Assembly (NCBI GenBank): GCA_033032175.1
Contig: CM065322.1
Span: 14,694,001 to 14,758,000 of the forward strand
Reading direction: 5' to 3'
DNA length: 64,000 bases
From: Saturnia japonica
Taxonomy: Eukaryota > Arthropoda > Insecta > Lepidoptera > Saturniidae
A model generated the notes under the pieces. That model ran no database searches. It saw nothing but the letters and a program-made list of their open reading frames with translations, and was not told where the DNA came from. Within the stretch, counting starts at the first letter, position 1. Each line of letters begins with the position of its first letter. The translations under genes and the position numbers were made by a program. This document shows positions 44,895 to 54,240 of the stretch, piece after piece.

Positions 44895-45959
44895 TCAGCA
44901 CTTGAGATATTGATTCCGCTTAATATATGGACATCGGTTTTTATTCATTAAATCTTTCTTTTTCAAGTCTTGAAGTAAATCCTCCATGCGAAATAATTTA
45001 CGCTTCAAACGCCTTTGATGGCACTGTAGGCGTTTTATTTTTAATAAACGTTGATACGATATACGTTCCAGGCATTCTATACGTAATTTTAGTTTTTTTT
45101 TTGCGAGGAGAATCAATAATCATATCTGGTACAAAACTAGCAGTGACTTCAACATCTATTTCATTTTCATTTTCTTGTACAGTTTCCTCAATCTAAAATA
45201 AATACAATTAAAAAAAAAAATAAGTATAGTTTTATACTGACACTAACCATGAACAATTAATGACAATATAAATTATAGAATATATTTATAAAATTTCTCA
45301 CATCAAGTTTTAACGTAGCTACTGCATTTGGTAATAAATATTGCCTTTTCTTGCTCAAATCAAAACATGATTCCTCAAAATGCTGAGAACATATTGTAGT
45401 TCGAGGCCCTGGAAACCATCCATCTTTACGAACTACATTTAACCATTTCTCTTTTGTCTTTGGGTCTTTAGGAAAACTGCAAGATCACAAAAATTCTCAC
45501 TGAGTAAATTTCTAAAAATATATAAGTAAATAAATTATATTCATACTAATTCAAATAACTTAAATATCATTTATTATCATTACAATATCGAAAACATTAT
45601 ATTAGGTAGGTACTAAATATTGTGATAGGACAAATTAATATTCTTTACTAATGAATATTTAGAAAGAAATTATATTTAGAATCATACTTAAAAGAAACAA
45701 TATTAATTAAATAAGGTAGGACCTAGTCTATATTCATAAAATGCGGTAATAGTCACTCGATACAATCAAGAGTAGGCACAACACTACAGCGTCTTGAGTA
45801 AACTGAACTGCTATGGCGGCGTGTCATCTAATTAATAATTATTTTGACGCAAAATAATATTCCATCAGTACTTACTTACACATGAAAAGAGATACCACTG
45901 GATTTCAGGTTTTTCTTTCTATAATGGTTTTTACAAGTTTTCACTGCACAATTAGACAT
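44895..45959 (-). CDS. THAP zinc-finger protein, transposon-borne, three exons, probably frameshifted
   Basis: Exon 1 (45959-45880) begins MSNCAVKTCKNHYRKK; exon 2 (45476-45302) continues FPKDPKTKEKWLNVV and TTICSQHFEESCFD to AVATLKLD. Together they form an 85-residue THAP domain with the C2CH zinc ligands Cys4, Cys9, Cys56 and His59, conserved Trp38, Phe28-Pro29, and AVATL in place of the usual AVPTL. Introns are clean: GTAAGT...GCAG (403 nt) and GTGAGA...TTAG (109 nt), in matching phase. Exon 3 (from 45192) is acidic (IEETVQENENEIDVEV), then basic. At an A10 run (45093-45102) the frame as read stops at 44998 (149 aa). The adjacent frame instead gives a Lys/Leu-rich coiled-coil-like segment (ECLERISYQRLLKIKRLQ...) to a stop at 44895 (about 183 aa with A9). 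THAP domains bind DNA; the lack of a catalytic core suggests a KP-like repressor or a dead remnant. The THAP call is firm; function is inferred. Confidence 0.8.
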
Positions 45960-46185
45960 TTTGCTTCGTAAAAGTATTATTTTGACAGAGTAAGCACTGG
46001 ACGAAACGCGTGAACAGACTGAGCGTAGGTACAGGCGTCGGGGAAGACATACATGAAAAATTCATGTATAGGTGGTAAGACAGGCGAGACCGTTGTTCTG
46101 GTTCTATACTGTAACACGCCGAGTTCATAATTCTATGATGTTCAACTAAATCGGTGCACTGTATGTCGTCCAAGATAACCCTAAG

Positions 46186-46385
46186 GGCGACTTGAGCAAC
46201 ATTTCATTTAACTCACTGCTAAAAAAAAAAGTTAATTACAGTTAGCCTCTTAAATGGATTTATCTTAAACGCATTTAGGGTCACCTTGCACGAGACATAC
46301 AGTGCGCTGATTTAGTTAAACGTAATTATCGAGTCGGTTAGGCATTCTCTGCGTTCCGTTTCACATTTTGACAAGTTTCTTAACC
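46186..46385 (-). mobile_element. MITE-like block nested in the THAP element
   Basis: It starts CTAAGGGCGACTTGAGCAAC (a third version of the terminus, same orientation as the left repeat). Its reverse complement aligns with 1599-1766 (AACGCAGAGAATGCC, TTTAGTTAAAC, TTAAGAGGCTAACTG, CAAGTCGCCCTTAG). A further related piece follows the right repeat at 46797-46880 (AAATGCG, ATTAATTGTAATGAACTA, GTGAGTTAAAT). This suggests repeated insertion of related elements into each other's ends. Confidence 0.55.
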
Positions 46386-46629
46386 CAAAAAGCGCGATGA
46401 CTTATAAACATATGCATAGAATGAAACGTGCGTAGTTGGATGTCATTGTTTATTGTCTGTCAAAATCAATTGAATAACATGAAAATAGTGCAACTATCTT
46501 CTATTCGATACGAGTGAGAAATGTGGTAAAAGTGTTTACCACGCTGATGGCCTTGATGTCTCTTTTCTTTTATTCCCATAACTTTATACACAATTTGTAT
46601 TTTTAAATCATATGAAATCACATATACCT

Positions 46630-46796
46630 GTTTAGCGGCGCTAAATAGCCATTTTTGGCTATTTAACTTTGACAATTCGTTAAACATATTTAGCAACTAA
46701 TTTTTGTTTTTGCAAGACGCTAATTTTGTTTAACCACTTTAAATGCGTTTACAGTCTTACTTTAATCATGTTTAAACATGTTACGCAAGTCGCCCT
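46630..46796 (-). repeat. right terminal inverted repeat of the THAP transposon
   Basis: Inverted partner of 44083-44247, ending TTACGCAAGTCGCCCT on the + strand. It carries the same inner palindrome (AGCCATTTTTGGCT). Confidence 0.85.
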
Positions 46797-46880
46797 AAAT
46801 GCGTTTTCGATAAATTCATTTAGCAGATTAATTGTAATGAACTATTTATTTTAAAAGGTGAGTTAAATAATAGGGTTTCG

Positions 46881-47480
46881 TAAAATTCGTAAAATATATT
46901 CGTTTGTATTGAATGTTGTGAAAGTTAATAATAAACAAAACCGTATAAATATTTCCTAAGTTATAACGATTTATACATGAAAGTTCAATCTTCAATGGAT
47001 CAAAGCTTAACGTTCATTAGCTCTGTCCATATTTGGAAGATTTCCATATTTATACACAATCCATCGTATGCTCGAGGCGCATGTAACATGTTAACAGATA
47101 TTATGCATATAGTATAAAGACTATGATGTAATTCATTAACCGAGCATTCCTGTCAGTTATACAACGATTACCGATACTGGTGTTTCAACACATACATTAA
47201 CATATTTACTCATATTAAGGGTTTACTGACAACTGAAATTCGACCTTATACGTTATGCGTTAACGATGATCGTTCAATTATATTTGCTTTACATATAATC
47301 TCGATAAAGTAATTCGATCGCCAAGAGCACGTCCGCAACAATTACAGGTGTCTAATGTCTATCCATCCTTATTGGATCTTTTTAGTAGATTATTTGGAGT
47401 TGTTTGAATTTAGTTTGCGGAGTTTTTGGCGGGATCTTGAAGTGTTACTTAGGTTTTTTGATCCTATATCATGTAATATT
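46881..47480. other. no recognisable feature
   Basis: AT-rich spacer. Confidence 0.5.
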
Positions 47481-47722
47481 GGTAGTTTTATGCGTGATAT
47501 AGTTTGATTGTTGTGCATAAGTATAAAGTGGAAATCACGCATTTTGGGATGTCACAAAAGATCCCTAGATAGTTCTGATAAGGGAGCCACCATCTTGACA
47601 GAAGACCGAAGAAGAAGGTGTTCGAAAATTTTTGGAAGCTTTAATAACATTGACACAGGCAAGTGCTTTTTGCGGCGCCAATACAACAACAAGAAAAAGA
47701 AGAATTTATGTTGCAAATAAGA
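47481..47722 (+). repeat. interspersed repeat R1, copy 2
   Basis: TTGGTAGTTTTATGCGTGAT, ATCCCTAGATAGTTCTGATA, GGGAGCCACCATCTTGACAG, GACACAGGCAAGTGC and GCGGCGCCAATACAACAACA. The best-preserved of three copies. Two short ORFs overlap it but are not shared. Confidence 0.65.
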
Positions 47723-47735
47723 TTAATTATTTTTG

Positions 47736-47842
47736 CTAACGATCGCCCTGAGCTCGAAATTCGACCTGCGACTTGCTGTCACTTTTCATTGAGTGACAAT
47801 GTCAATATTTTTGGGGGCCTAAGTTCAATGGCACTGGTCGGT
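47736..47842 (-). mobile_element. Helitron-like H1, 3' fragment
   Basis: Minus-strand 3' part: CCATTGAACTTAGGCCCCC, TTGACATTGTCACTCAATG, AAAAGTGACAGCAAGTCGC, then the hairpin GGTCGAATTTCGAGC and GGGCGATCGTTAG, with a mutated CTAG. The 5' two-thirds is missing. Confidence 0.65.
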
Positions 47843-47847
47843 TATAA

Positions 47848-47890
47848 TGGATGTTCAGCCATAACTTCTTTGTTTATGAATTTCATTGGT
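47848..47890 (-). mobile_element. RTE-type LINE fragment
   Basis: On the minus strand TTCATAAACAAAGAAGTTAT and GGCTGAACATCCAT match 34375-34410. Only this short piece is present, next to the Helitron fragment. Confidence 0.5.
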
Positions 47891-48331
47891 ATTGGTAGAA
47901 TTGGAAAATACACCACGAAACTCCTCGAAATCAACGTAGTGAGTGGGGTTTCGTTTTTATTAAAAATTGCCTTGTAAAGAACCTTTTCATTCAGGAGTTT
48001 GGCAGTTAGGTCTTTTAGGACTTACATAAAGGCTAATTCCTATTAAGAGTTTTTATGATTGATTTTTTAATTTGATTGTTTATCTTGATCATGCGAGCTT
48101 CAAAGCACAAACTATAAAAACTGGTTAGTTACAGTAATTATTATCAGAGTCTTGCGTATGGGTCTTACAATCTGCGAGTTGACTATATGTTTATAATAGA
48201 TAAATTATTGAATAATATTGGCCTACAGAGATAAAAAGCCTAAAATGTTAAAAAATCCGGAAAAGTAATTGTTTATTTATTTAATATTTTTTGTCTGTGT
48301 GTCACGTAATTTTAAATTCCTGTTAGATAAC
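47891..48331. other. no recognisable feature
   Basis: AT-rich spacer without supported features. Confidence 0.5.
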
Positions 48332-48436
48332 GTGACGTCACCATTCAGGAAATACGAACGTCAGACTTTTGCGTAAGCTGTCAGATTTGTCACTTTTATC
48401 ATACAAAATGACATATAAAATGAATGATGACGTCAC
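48332..48436. mobile_element. short MITE-like element with GTGACGTCAC termini
   Basis: GTGACGTCACCATTCA at 48332-48347 is inverted with one mismatch at 48421-48436 (TGAATGATGACGTCAC), enclosing about 73 bp. The termini contain the palindrome TGACGTCA. Similar TGACGTCACG words occur at 7653, 8099 and their duplicates. No target duplication identified. Confidence 0.5.
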
Positions 48437-48901
48437 GGGACCATAATGTCTCGTTTTTGTAGCATACTTTTTAATTAATTAAAAAAATATATATATTAAA
48501 TAACTTTTTATGGTATTATTTTCAAAATGTAAAGTGTTTAAAACAATTTTCCAAAAGTTGTCAAGTCCCAGATTGGTGCATGTATTATAACAAGTTCTAA
48601 ACTAAAATAATAAAATGGAAATAAAAAACCCGACTATAACAAAAACACTTGACAAAAAAAAACACTTTTTCTTTTGCTTTTTATTTCATTCCCAGACGTC
48701 GTACTTATTATTATATAGCCTGTCACTCCCTCAATTAAGATGAATCTAACGACACCTCGTATGCTAAAATCCATCAAGCTAAGCGTGCCAAAGAATATAG
48801 ACATACATACATAATTATACTCTGAACCTTGATCTGTCATATCGTGGTTTTGTTTTACTTCATAAATTTACTTTATTTAGTAATATTTATATTAAGTAAC
48901 A
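48437..48901. other. no recognisable gene
   Basis: AT-rich. A 68-codon minus ORF has no domain. Confidence 0.45.
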
Positions 48902-49300
48902 TTGGTAGCATTTTACGTGATATAGTTTGGTTATTATAAACAAGTGAAATGAATTATAAATAACTAGCTGTACCCCACGGTTTCACCCGTGTTAATTTTA
49001 TACGACAAACATAGGCCAACGCCGGATGCGCAATTTTTTGTACTTTGGGTAAAACATTTTTATGAGGAATAAATTAATTTTTGTAATTATAATATTGCCT
49101 ATGTTAATCGCTTGTACTGTAGCTTTATATCGGTGAAAGTATTTTTAAAATCGGTCCAGTAATTTTTGAGTTTATCCATTACAAAAAAAAAATGATATCT
49201 TTCCTCTTTATAATATTGGACAAAACTAGCCGGACAGTTTTTACAAGGGAGTCACCGTTTTGTTAAAGTGTTATTAGAACTCTGAAGATTAGGAAAAAAT
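48902..49300 (+). repeat. interspersed repeat R1, copy 3, split by a Helitron
   Basis: Left part: CATTGGTAGCATTTTACGTG, ATATAGTTTGGTTATTATAA. Right part from 49221: CAAAACTAGCCGGACAGTTT, TTACAAGGGAGTCACCG, ACTCTGAAGATTAGG. The two parts abut in copies 1 and 2. Here they are separated by 48964-49220. Confidence 0.65.
48964..49220 (-). mobile_element. Helitron-like family H3, nested in repeat R1
   Basis: On the minus strand it starts TCCAATATTATAAAGAGGAA and ends GGTGAAACCGTGGGGTACAG then CTAG, followed by T. The interior AACTCAAAAATTACTGGACC, GATTTTAAAAATACTTTC and CGATATAAAGCTACAG is text I associate with a widespread lepidopteran Helitron. The base before the 5' TC is G rather than A, so that end may be mutated. 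Confidence 0.75.
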
Positions 49301-50280
49301 AATCTATCCACGTCACATTGGTATAATTGTCTAATAAAGACACTTTGCCATTAAATAAGTTCTAAAACTATATTCTTTAAAACATAATTCATTATAGTTA
49401 ATGCATTACTTATGCAAATCTCACTTAATTATGGCGATTCTAAAGCGGAAAGCAAAAATAAAACCGCTCCGTACAAATATAATGTTCGAACAGAGATATT
49501 ATGTTAATTCGATCATTAAATCGATGGGCTTCCATAGAAATGACCGGTGGTCCTACTATATCATTATCGTGTTTTTTTATAATACCACTTCATTATCCGC
49601 TGTTTGTTCAAGTCGGGCTTTTTTTTACATAATTCGCGCGGGCTATTTGATCTCGTTTTCGGATTTGATGACTTTATCACGGAAAATTAAGGCATCGTTG
49701 TTCCGTTTCTTGGTTAATCTCTTTATTGCACAAACATGTAAGAGATTTAATTGACCTTAATTTTATGTTTGCAATTGTGGTAGCTGATTGGCCTTTTATT
49801 TTATACATTTTTTATTATGTATTGTCTCAGCAAAATCGCTTAATTGCTGTTTTTTTTTAAATCAATAGATTGACCACAATAACATATGATGCTAAGTGGC
49901 AGTTTGGTTTTAGATGCTAATAACGCTAACCGTGCCAACTGAACTAACACTCAAATGCAGCTGACGGAAAATTGCCAAATTGTCTATTATGTAGAAGCCT
50001 ACATAATCCTTAATCTTTTTAATTTGTAAAGTTTTTTGGCAATAAAAAATATTATTACTTAAAAATCAATATGTGCTTCGCGCTTTAGTTTCAACTTTTA
50101 ATTGGTAGCTAGCATCGTAAGCATTGGAAAATACGTTACAGCCATGTTATAAAGTTATATAGACAATGAAGAATAAATAAAGTCAATAGATAAATTTCTG
50201 TCTATACACATTCTTCTTGTCATGATATTATGCAAATGTCACGGTTAAAACTAACCTGACGTTCTCTGTTTTATACTATA
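49301..50280. other. no recognisable gene
   Basis: The 117-codon ORF at 49401-49754 begins basic and has no recognisable domain; treated as chance. The rest is AT-rich. Confidence 0.45.
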
Positions 50281-50306
50281 CTAGCGACCCGCCCCAGCTT
50301 CGCACG
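50281..50306 (-). repeat. Helitron-like 3' end fragment
   Basis: ACTAGCGACCCGCCCCAGCT followed by TCGCACG is wording I associate with the inverted 3' end (CTAG) of another lepidopteran Helitron family. No body can be delimited. Confidence 0.35.
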
Positions 50307-50394
50307 TGTACAATTTACAAAGTGATATGTTATGTTTAAAAAAACTTGATTTAGGTTGCCTGTCCACTAATGCGGAGCTGCGTTACGGACTTTT

Positions 50395-50512
50395 TTGCCC
50401 GATTAATGGAATAGGCTCGCTCCCTATTACATGCGACCTAAAACATACCCGGTGATCAGTGGGTGTACACCTCTGCCTAACACTTCTGTGGTACAGGCGT
50501 GATGGTATGTTT
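50395..50512 (+). mobile_element. SINE family A, 3' fragment (copy 5)
   Basis: TTGCCCGATTAATGGAATAG, GCTCGCTCCCTATTACATG, CATACCCGGTGATCAGTGGG and GTACAGGCGTGATGGTATG match the 3' half of copies 1-3. The tRNA-like head is absent. Confidence 0.8.
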
Positions 50513-50984
50513 ATAACTTCACAGTTACGAATAGTGCCCTTTGCTCGCGACCTGTGGAGAGTGCCGGCCAACGGCGCGTAATTTGAATTCATGATACTAC
50601 GGTATTAATTTAAATGGAAAACTGCAAGCGACAATTTTATCTGGATAAAGATCAATACTGAATTGATGAAAATAGTTTCACAATAAATTTGAAAAATGAT
50701 CACGTTGAAGATAAAAATGGTTACTGTGAGTCGACCTTAGGAGACAGACATATGCCATCGTGGACTTTTCTCTAGAATTTTTGTAGAACTACAATTCTTT
50801 ACATTATTATTTTGATGTATCTCATAAGATTTAACCATCGTAAGCCATGTAAGCACCTGAAAATAATTTCTTGACGTCTTTGTTAAAAATAATTGAATTT
50901 TCTCTACTATACGAAAACTTAATTGGAATGTAATGTATATATAAACCTTCCGCAAAAAATACTCTAAATGGTAGTGAAAACCGC
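50513..50984. other. no recognisable feature
   Basis: AT-rich spacer. Confidence 0.45.
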
Positions 50985-53010
50985 TGTTGGCGACAGAACA
51001 GTTGTTTTCGTGTCTTAGGTTAGGGTATTATGTGATATTACTGTGTTTACGTGTTATATACTATGTGTTACGATAAAATAGATTAATACAGACAATATTA
51101 TAGAGAAATGTAAGCGAATACGCTACATTACAAGTTGCACGTTATATATTAGGATGTATATAAACCATTATGTATTGTGTGTCACATATGTGAAAATATA
51201 ACTAATATAGAATAGATTAACGCATAGAGTAAGCCAATAGAGTAAGTATATCGAATATTATAGAGATTTTACGAACGGAAAACGGTGATGCCGCCCGTAA
51301 ATTACATTGTTTTTGGCTTGTATACGGAATATATACTTGATGTATATTATAAGTAAATATGTAATGGATAGGTAATTCAAAGAGGAACATTTTGATATAT
51401 GACATATGTACATAAGATATATAATGAGAGAAATATAAAGAGATTAACAGGGCAACCAAAGCGAAAACTAAAGTAAAAACACGAAATAAACACGGAACAA
51501 AACGGGGCTCTCTTTACGGTCATTCCTCGAACTACTTAAGCTCGAAGAGGGGCCGTATTGGGCACGGTGCAATTCAACGAGTCTACAAGTACAAGCAACA
51601 AGTAACAACGAGAAGAAAGCTTTGGTCGTCCTGCGAACAGGAACAATCAACAGCAAGATTTCGACTTTTATTGAAGACCCGGCACCTTAAGCGGTCGTGG
51701 ATTGTTGCACCCCCGGACCCCCTCACTACTAACATCACGCCACCCACTGGCATCCGTACGGTGTCTACGAGACGGGCATCCGGCGCAACAAAACGCCCGT
51801 CCAAACCGGGGAAACGACACACCCCCTCCTCCCTCACGCAGAGGGGAAGTGACGCGTACCCAACAACCGCATTTAAAACCGTTACGTAGTTTAAAAAATC
51901 CAAACTAAACCAAAATTACAAGCTTTTTACAATGTATAGTATATATAAGCGTAAGTGCGTTCGTGATGTTCTTATTCAAATGGAATTGTCATGTAAATAA
52001 TTTTTTTTTGAAATATTATCAGAGTCATGATAATAAACTGAACATCGTTTTAAAACTACGGGCCATATTTTGATTTTATATTTATATGTGATAATATAAT
52101 AGTAGGAGTAATTTAACTAGTTAGCAGTGGTGGCAGAACGGTAGTACTCGCTGATACTAAGTCGAAGAACAAAGGTTAAAATGTTGAAGTAAATTGAGCA
52201 AAATGGTATCAGAGTGAGTCGGTAAGCATCAAGCATTTGTAGCTGAGTTACGATAGCTTTTTTTATCAATTTGTGGATTGTGCAAGCCACAGAACAGTGT
52301 TCTGAGAGTAAGCTCGCAGGCAAAACCGTGCAAACCAAAACTGCGCCGTCCAATCTACAGCTTAACGATTGCACAAGCCGCCTACGCAAAGCTAAGGTCT
52401 TACCGTCCCACACACACGTTCTTACTTGTGCAGGCATGTTCGCAGGCAAGACGGTGCGTATGGCCGGAGCCTAAAGGGCCCCACTGACTAACAGTTGGCC
52501 GACAGATATTTAGCCTGTCATTTAATAGTAATAGATCACAGACTTAAAGTTTCTATTGAGGTTTTGGACTGACGGCTCAATAGCGAGTCTGTGGCTTTCG
52601 GCGACGCGACTCTCAGTTGTCAGGTATCAGCCGGACAGTCCGTAATCTCAAGGCCAAATCAAACACACGCAGTTACCGGTGCACTGTGTGAACTGATGAT
52701 CTGTTGCAATGTTGATCTGCCGACTGACGACTATCGCCTTTCGACAGCCGCCTGCTAGTACGTGGACATGGACAGTTAACAGAGCCGATATCCAACCATT
52801 ACCGGCAGGCAAGAATCGCATTAATAAGCGGACTATACTGACCTTGGACGAAAGGCTGACTGATCAGACGAAAGACTGCAGGTAAACTGTAACTCAGTGG
52901 GACCTTTAAGATAAGTCGTCAAATCTATCGGGAACAAAAAATATAACGAGCCAATTCGAGGCACGCCAAGCCCGGGGCGGTACATCGGTACTTGATGAAA
53001 TACCACCGGC
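50985..53010 (+). mobile_element. possible LTR-retrotransposon remnant
   Basis: The stretch starts TGTTGGCGACAGAACAGTTG, a TG start common for BEL/Pao LTRs. It has AATAAA near 51485 and a possible primer-binding site TGGTCGTCCTGCGAACAGGA (near 51622). Unusually GC-rich sequence follows (51690-51890, CCCCCGGACCCCCTCAC). A second LTR-end-like spot occurs at 52122-52142 (GTTAGCAGTGGTGGCAGAAC), preceded by a TATA-like TATATATAAGCG and AATAAA. No gag or pol frame is intact and no second LTR copy was found. Low confidence, from composition and motif order. Confidence 0.3.
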
Positions 53011-53185
53011 TAATTTGTGCGTGTGTACTTTATTAAATATTTTTATCATATTTAATTCACATTTTCAATGAATTAATTTGATTTATGTAAGAAAGAGAGA
53101 GAAAAAATATTTATTGACACACAAAAAAAAGTAGAAACAAATAGCAAAAATATAATAAAAAATATATTATATTTTTATTTATTAC
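53011..53185. other. AT-rich spacer
   Basis: Low-complexity A/T and GA-rich sequence only. Confidence 0.5.
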
Positions 53186-53226
53186 ATTCGAATTGAGAAC
53201 CACCTTTTTTGAAGTCAGTTAGAAAA
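53186..53226 (+). mobile_element. RTE-type LINE extreme 3' end
   Basis: TTCGAATTGAGAACCACC followed by TTTTTTGAAGTCAGTTAG is the same tail as at 34430-34470, strongly 5'-truncated. Confidence 0.55.
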
Positions 53227-53472
53227 AGATATTACAATAAACATAACGGAGAAAATGAAATGATGTGATAACATATTATGCATACATGACAATATAATTC
53301 ACTCGATAATGGCAGTAATGGTATTCATTAAAGTGGAACGGTTGCCGAGTTACGAAGAAGAAGAAGAACATATTATGCCTGGAAATAATATACATGCAAG
53401 AAGTGAATTAAATTTCAATAAAAATTTAGTGCGGTCGATTAACTAGTCAATAAATTATTATTTTTATCTTAT
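53227..53472. other. spacer
   Basis: AT-rich with a GAAGAAGAAG run near 53357. Nothing else. Confidence 0.5.
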
Positions 53473-53772
53473 TTATTGCTTTTCTATAGTAATTACTTTG
53501 AAATGTTTCCTAAATGCGAAACTACCTTTAAAACGCAAAAGGGGGCTGGGCGGGGGTATATCATTCCTAATTTTTGACGCCGCATATTTGAAACCATCTT
53601 CGTAGCCAACAGAACTGTGGGGGGGGGGGGGGGGGGGGATTAATACATTGTTTCTTATGTTAGATCTAGTAACAAAGTTATGAATGTTCTTATACCAGTC
53701 AATTCTATAATCATAAACTTTAAGTTCTGTGTGTACAGTTAATTGTTTTGTCCAAAATTTCAGGATAGGCAA
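53473..53772 (-). pseudogene. LINE reverse-transcriptase C-terminal remnant with a poly-C tract
   Basis: The 99-codon minus-strand frame reads HNFVTRSNIRNNVLIPPPPP, then SSVGYEDGFKYAASKIRND, and FRKHFKVI near its end. The order N-x-R...(L/V)IPP...Y-A-(A/P)-K-(I/W)-x-N-x-(L/I)-P...(F)(K/R)-K-x-(L/F)-K is what I know from the C-terminal tails of Jockey/CR1-type ORF2 proteins. Six prolines come from a 20-G run (+ strand 53619-53638), so the tract may have expanded by slippage. Too short to act; a dead 3' remnant. Confidence 0.5.
53619..53638. repeat. 20-nt poly-G tract
   Basis: Twenty consecutive G on the + strand, the only long G homopolymer in the window. It is prone to slippage and to sequencing error. 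Confidence 0.95.
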
Positions 53773-53799
53773 ACTATATTATGAATAACTATATATGAA

Positions 53800-54240
53800 T
53801 CTGTTTATATGTGCGGATTTAACTCAAAAACAGCTTTACCATTCTTATAAAATTTTGAACACGGGATGCGTTTTAAGCATGTTATTGGTCAATTGATTGG
53901 GTATAAGAAACTTCAATATTACTTTTAGAAATAATAAAAAGACAATAAGGTTGTTAAAAAAATTAAATTTTCACCTATTCTAAATATATAATCGTGTGAT
54001 CAAATCCTGTAGACGGGAAGCATACATCATACTATATTTGAGAGGCTATATGAATTTTTAATAATGCATTGCAAATCGCACAATAGAATAATCATTTTTA
54101 ACCGATTTTGATGATAATTATGCACGGGAAACACATGCCGTTCATCAATTGATATGGCATAGGAATTGTAAACAATATGAGTTAAAATTAAAATACGTGA
54201 TGTAAATAACTATGTACTGCGTAGTACGTGTACGCGCACG
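53800..54240 (+). mobile_element. Helitron-like family H5, degraded copy
   Basis: Shares iterated units with 15650-16033: GACGGGAAGCATACATCAT, GAGGCTATATGAATT, then GATTTTGATGATAATTATGC, GGGAAACACATGCCG, CATCAATTGATATGGCATAG and AACAATATGAGTTAAA. No CTAG end could be placed. Confidence 0.45.

Larger units (their letters stand above)
44083..46796 (-). mobile_element. DNA transposon with ~165-bp inverted repeats and a THAP gene
   Basis: Left repeat 44083-44247 starts AGGGCGACTTGCGTAACA and runs through GATTAAAGTAAGACT, TTTAAAGTGGTTAAACAAA, TTAGCGTCTT, AAATATGTTTAACGAA and GGCTATTTAGCGCC. The right repeat 46630-46796 is the same text inverted with scattered substitutions (close to 90% identical by eye). 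Between them the minus strand encodes a spliced THAP-domain protein (44895-45959). A THAP N-terminus and long inverted repeats point to the P-element/THAP group of transposons. The catalytic RNase H-like core is absent, so this is a deletion derivative. No clean 8-bp target duplication was found. A related terminal block is nested at 46186-46385. Confidence 0.75.

Noticed and set aside
49401..49754. 117-codon ORF
   Set aside because: The composition is that of AT-rich chance frames (many I, F, Y, S), with no recognisable motif.
52117..52449. 110-codon minus ORF
   Set aside because: No domain; overlapped by two plus-strand frames in a GC-richer patch that may be LTR-retrotransposon leader sequence.
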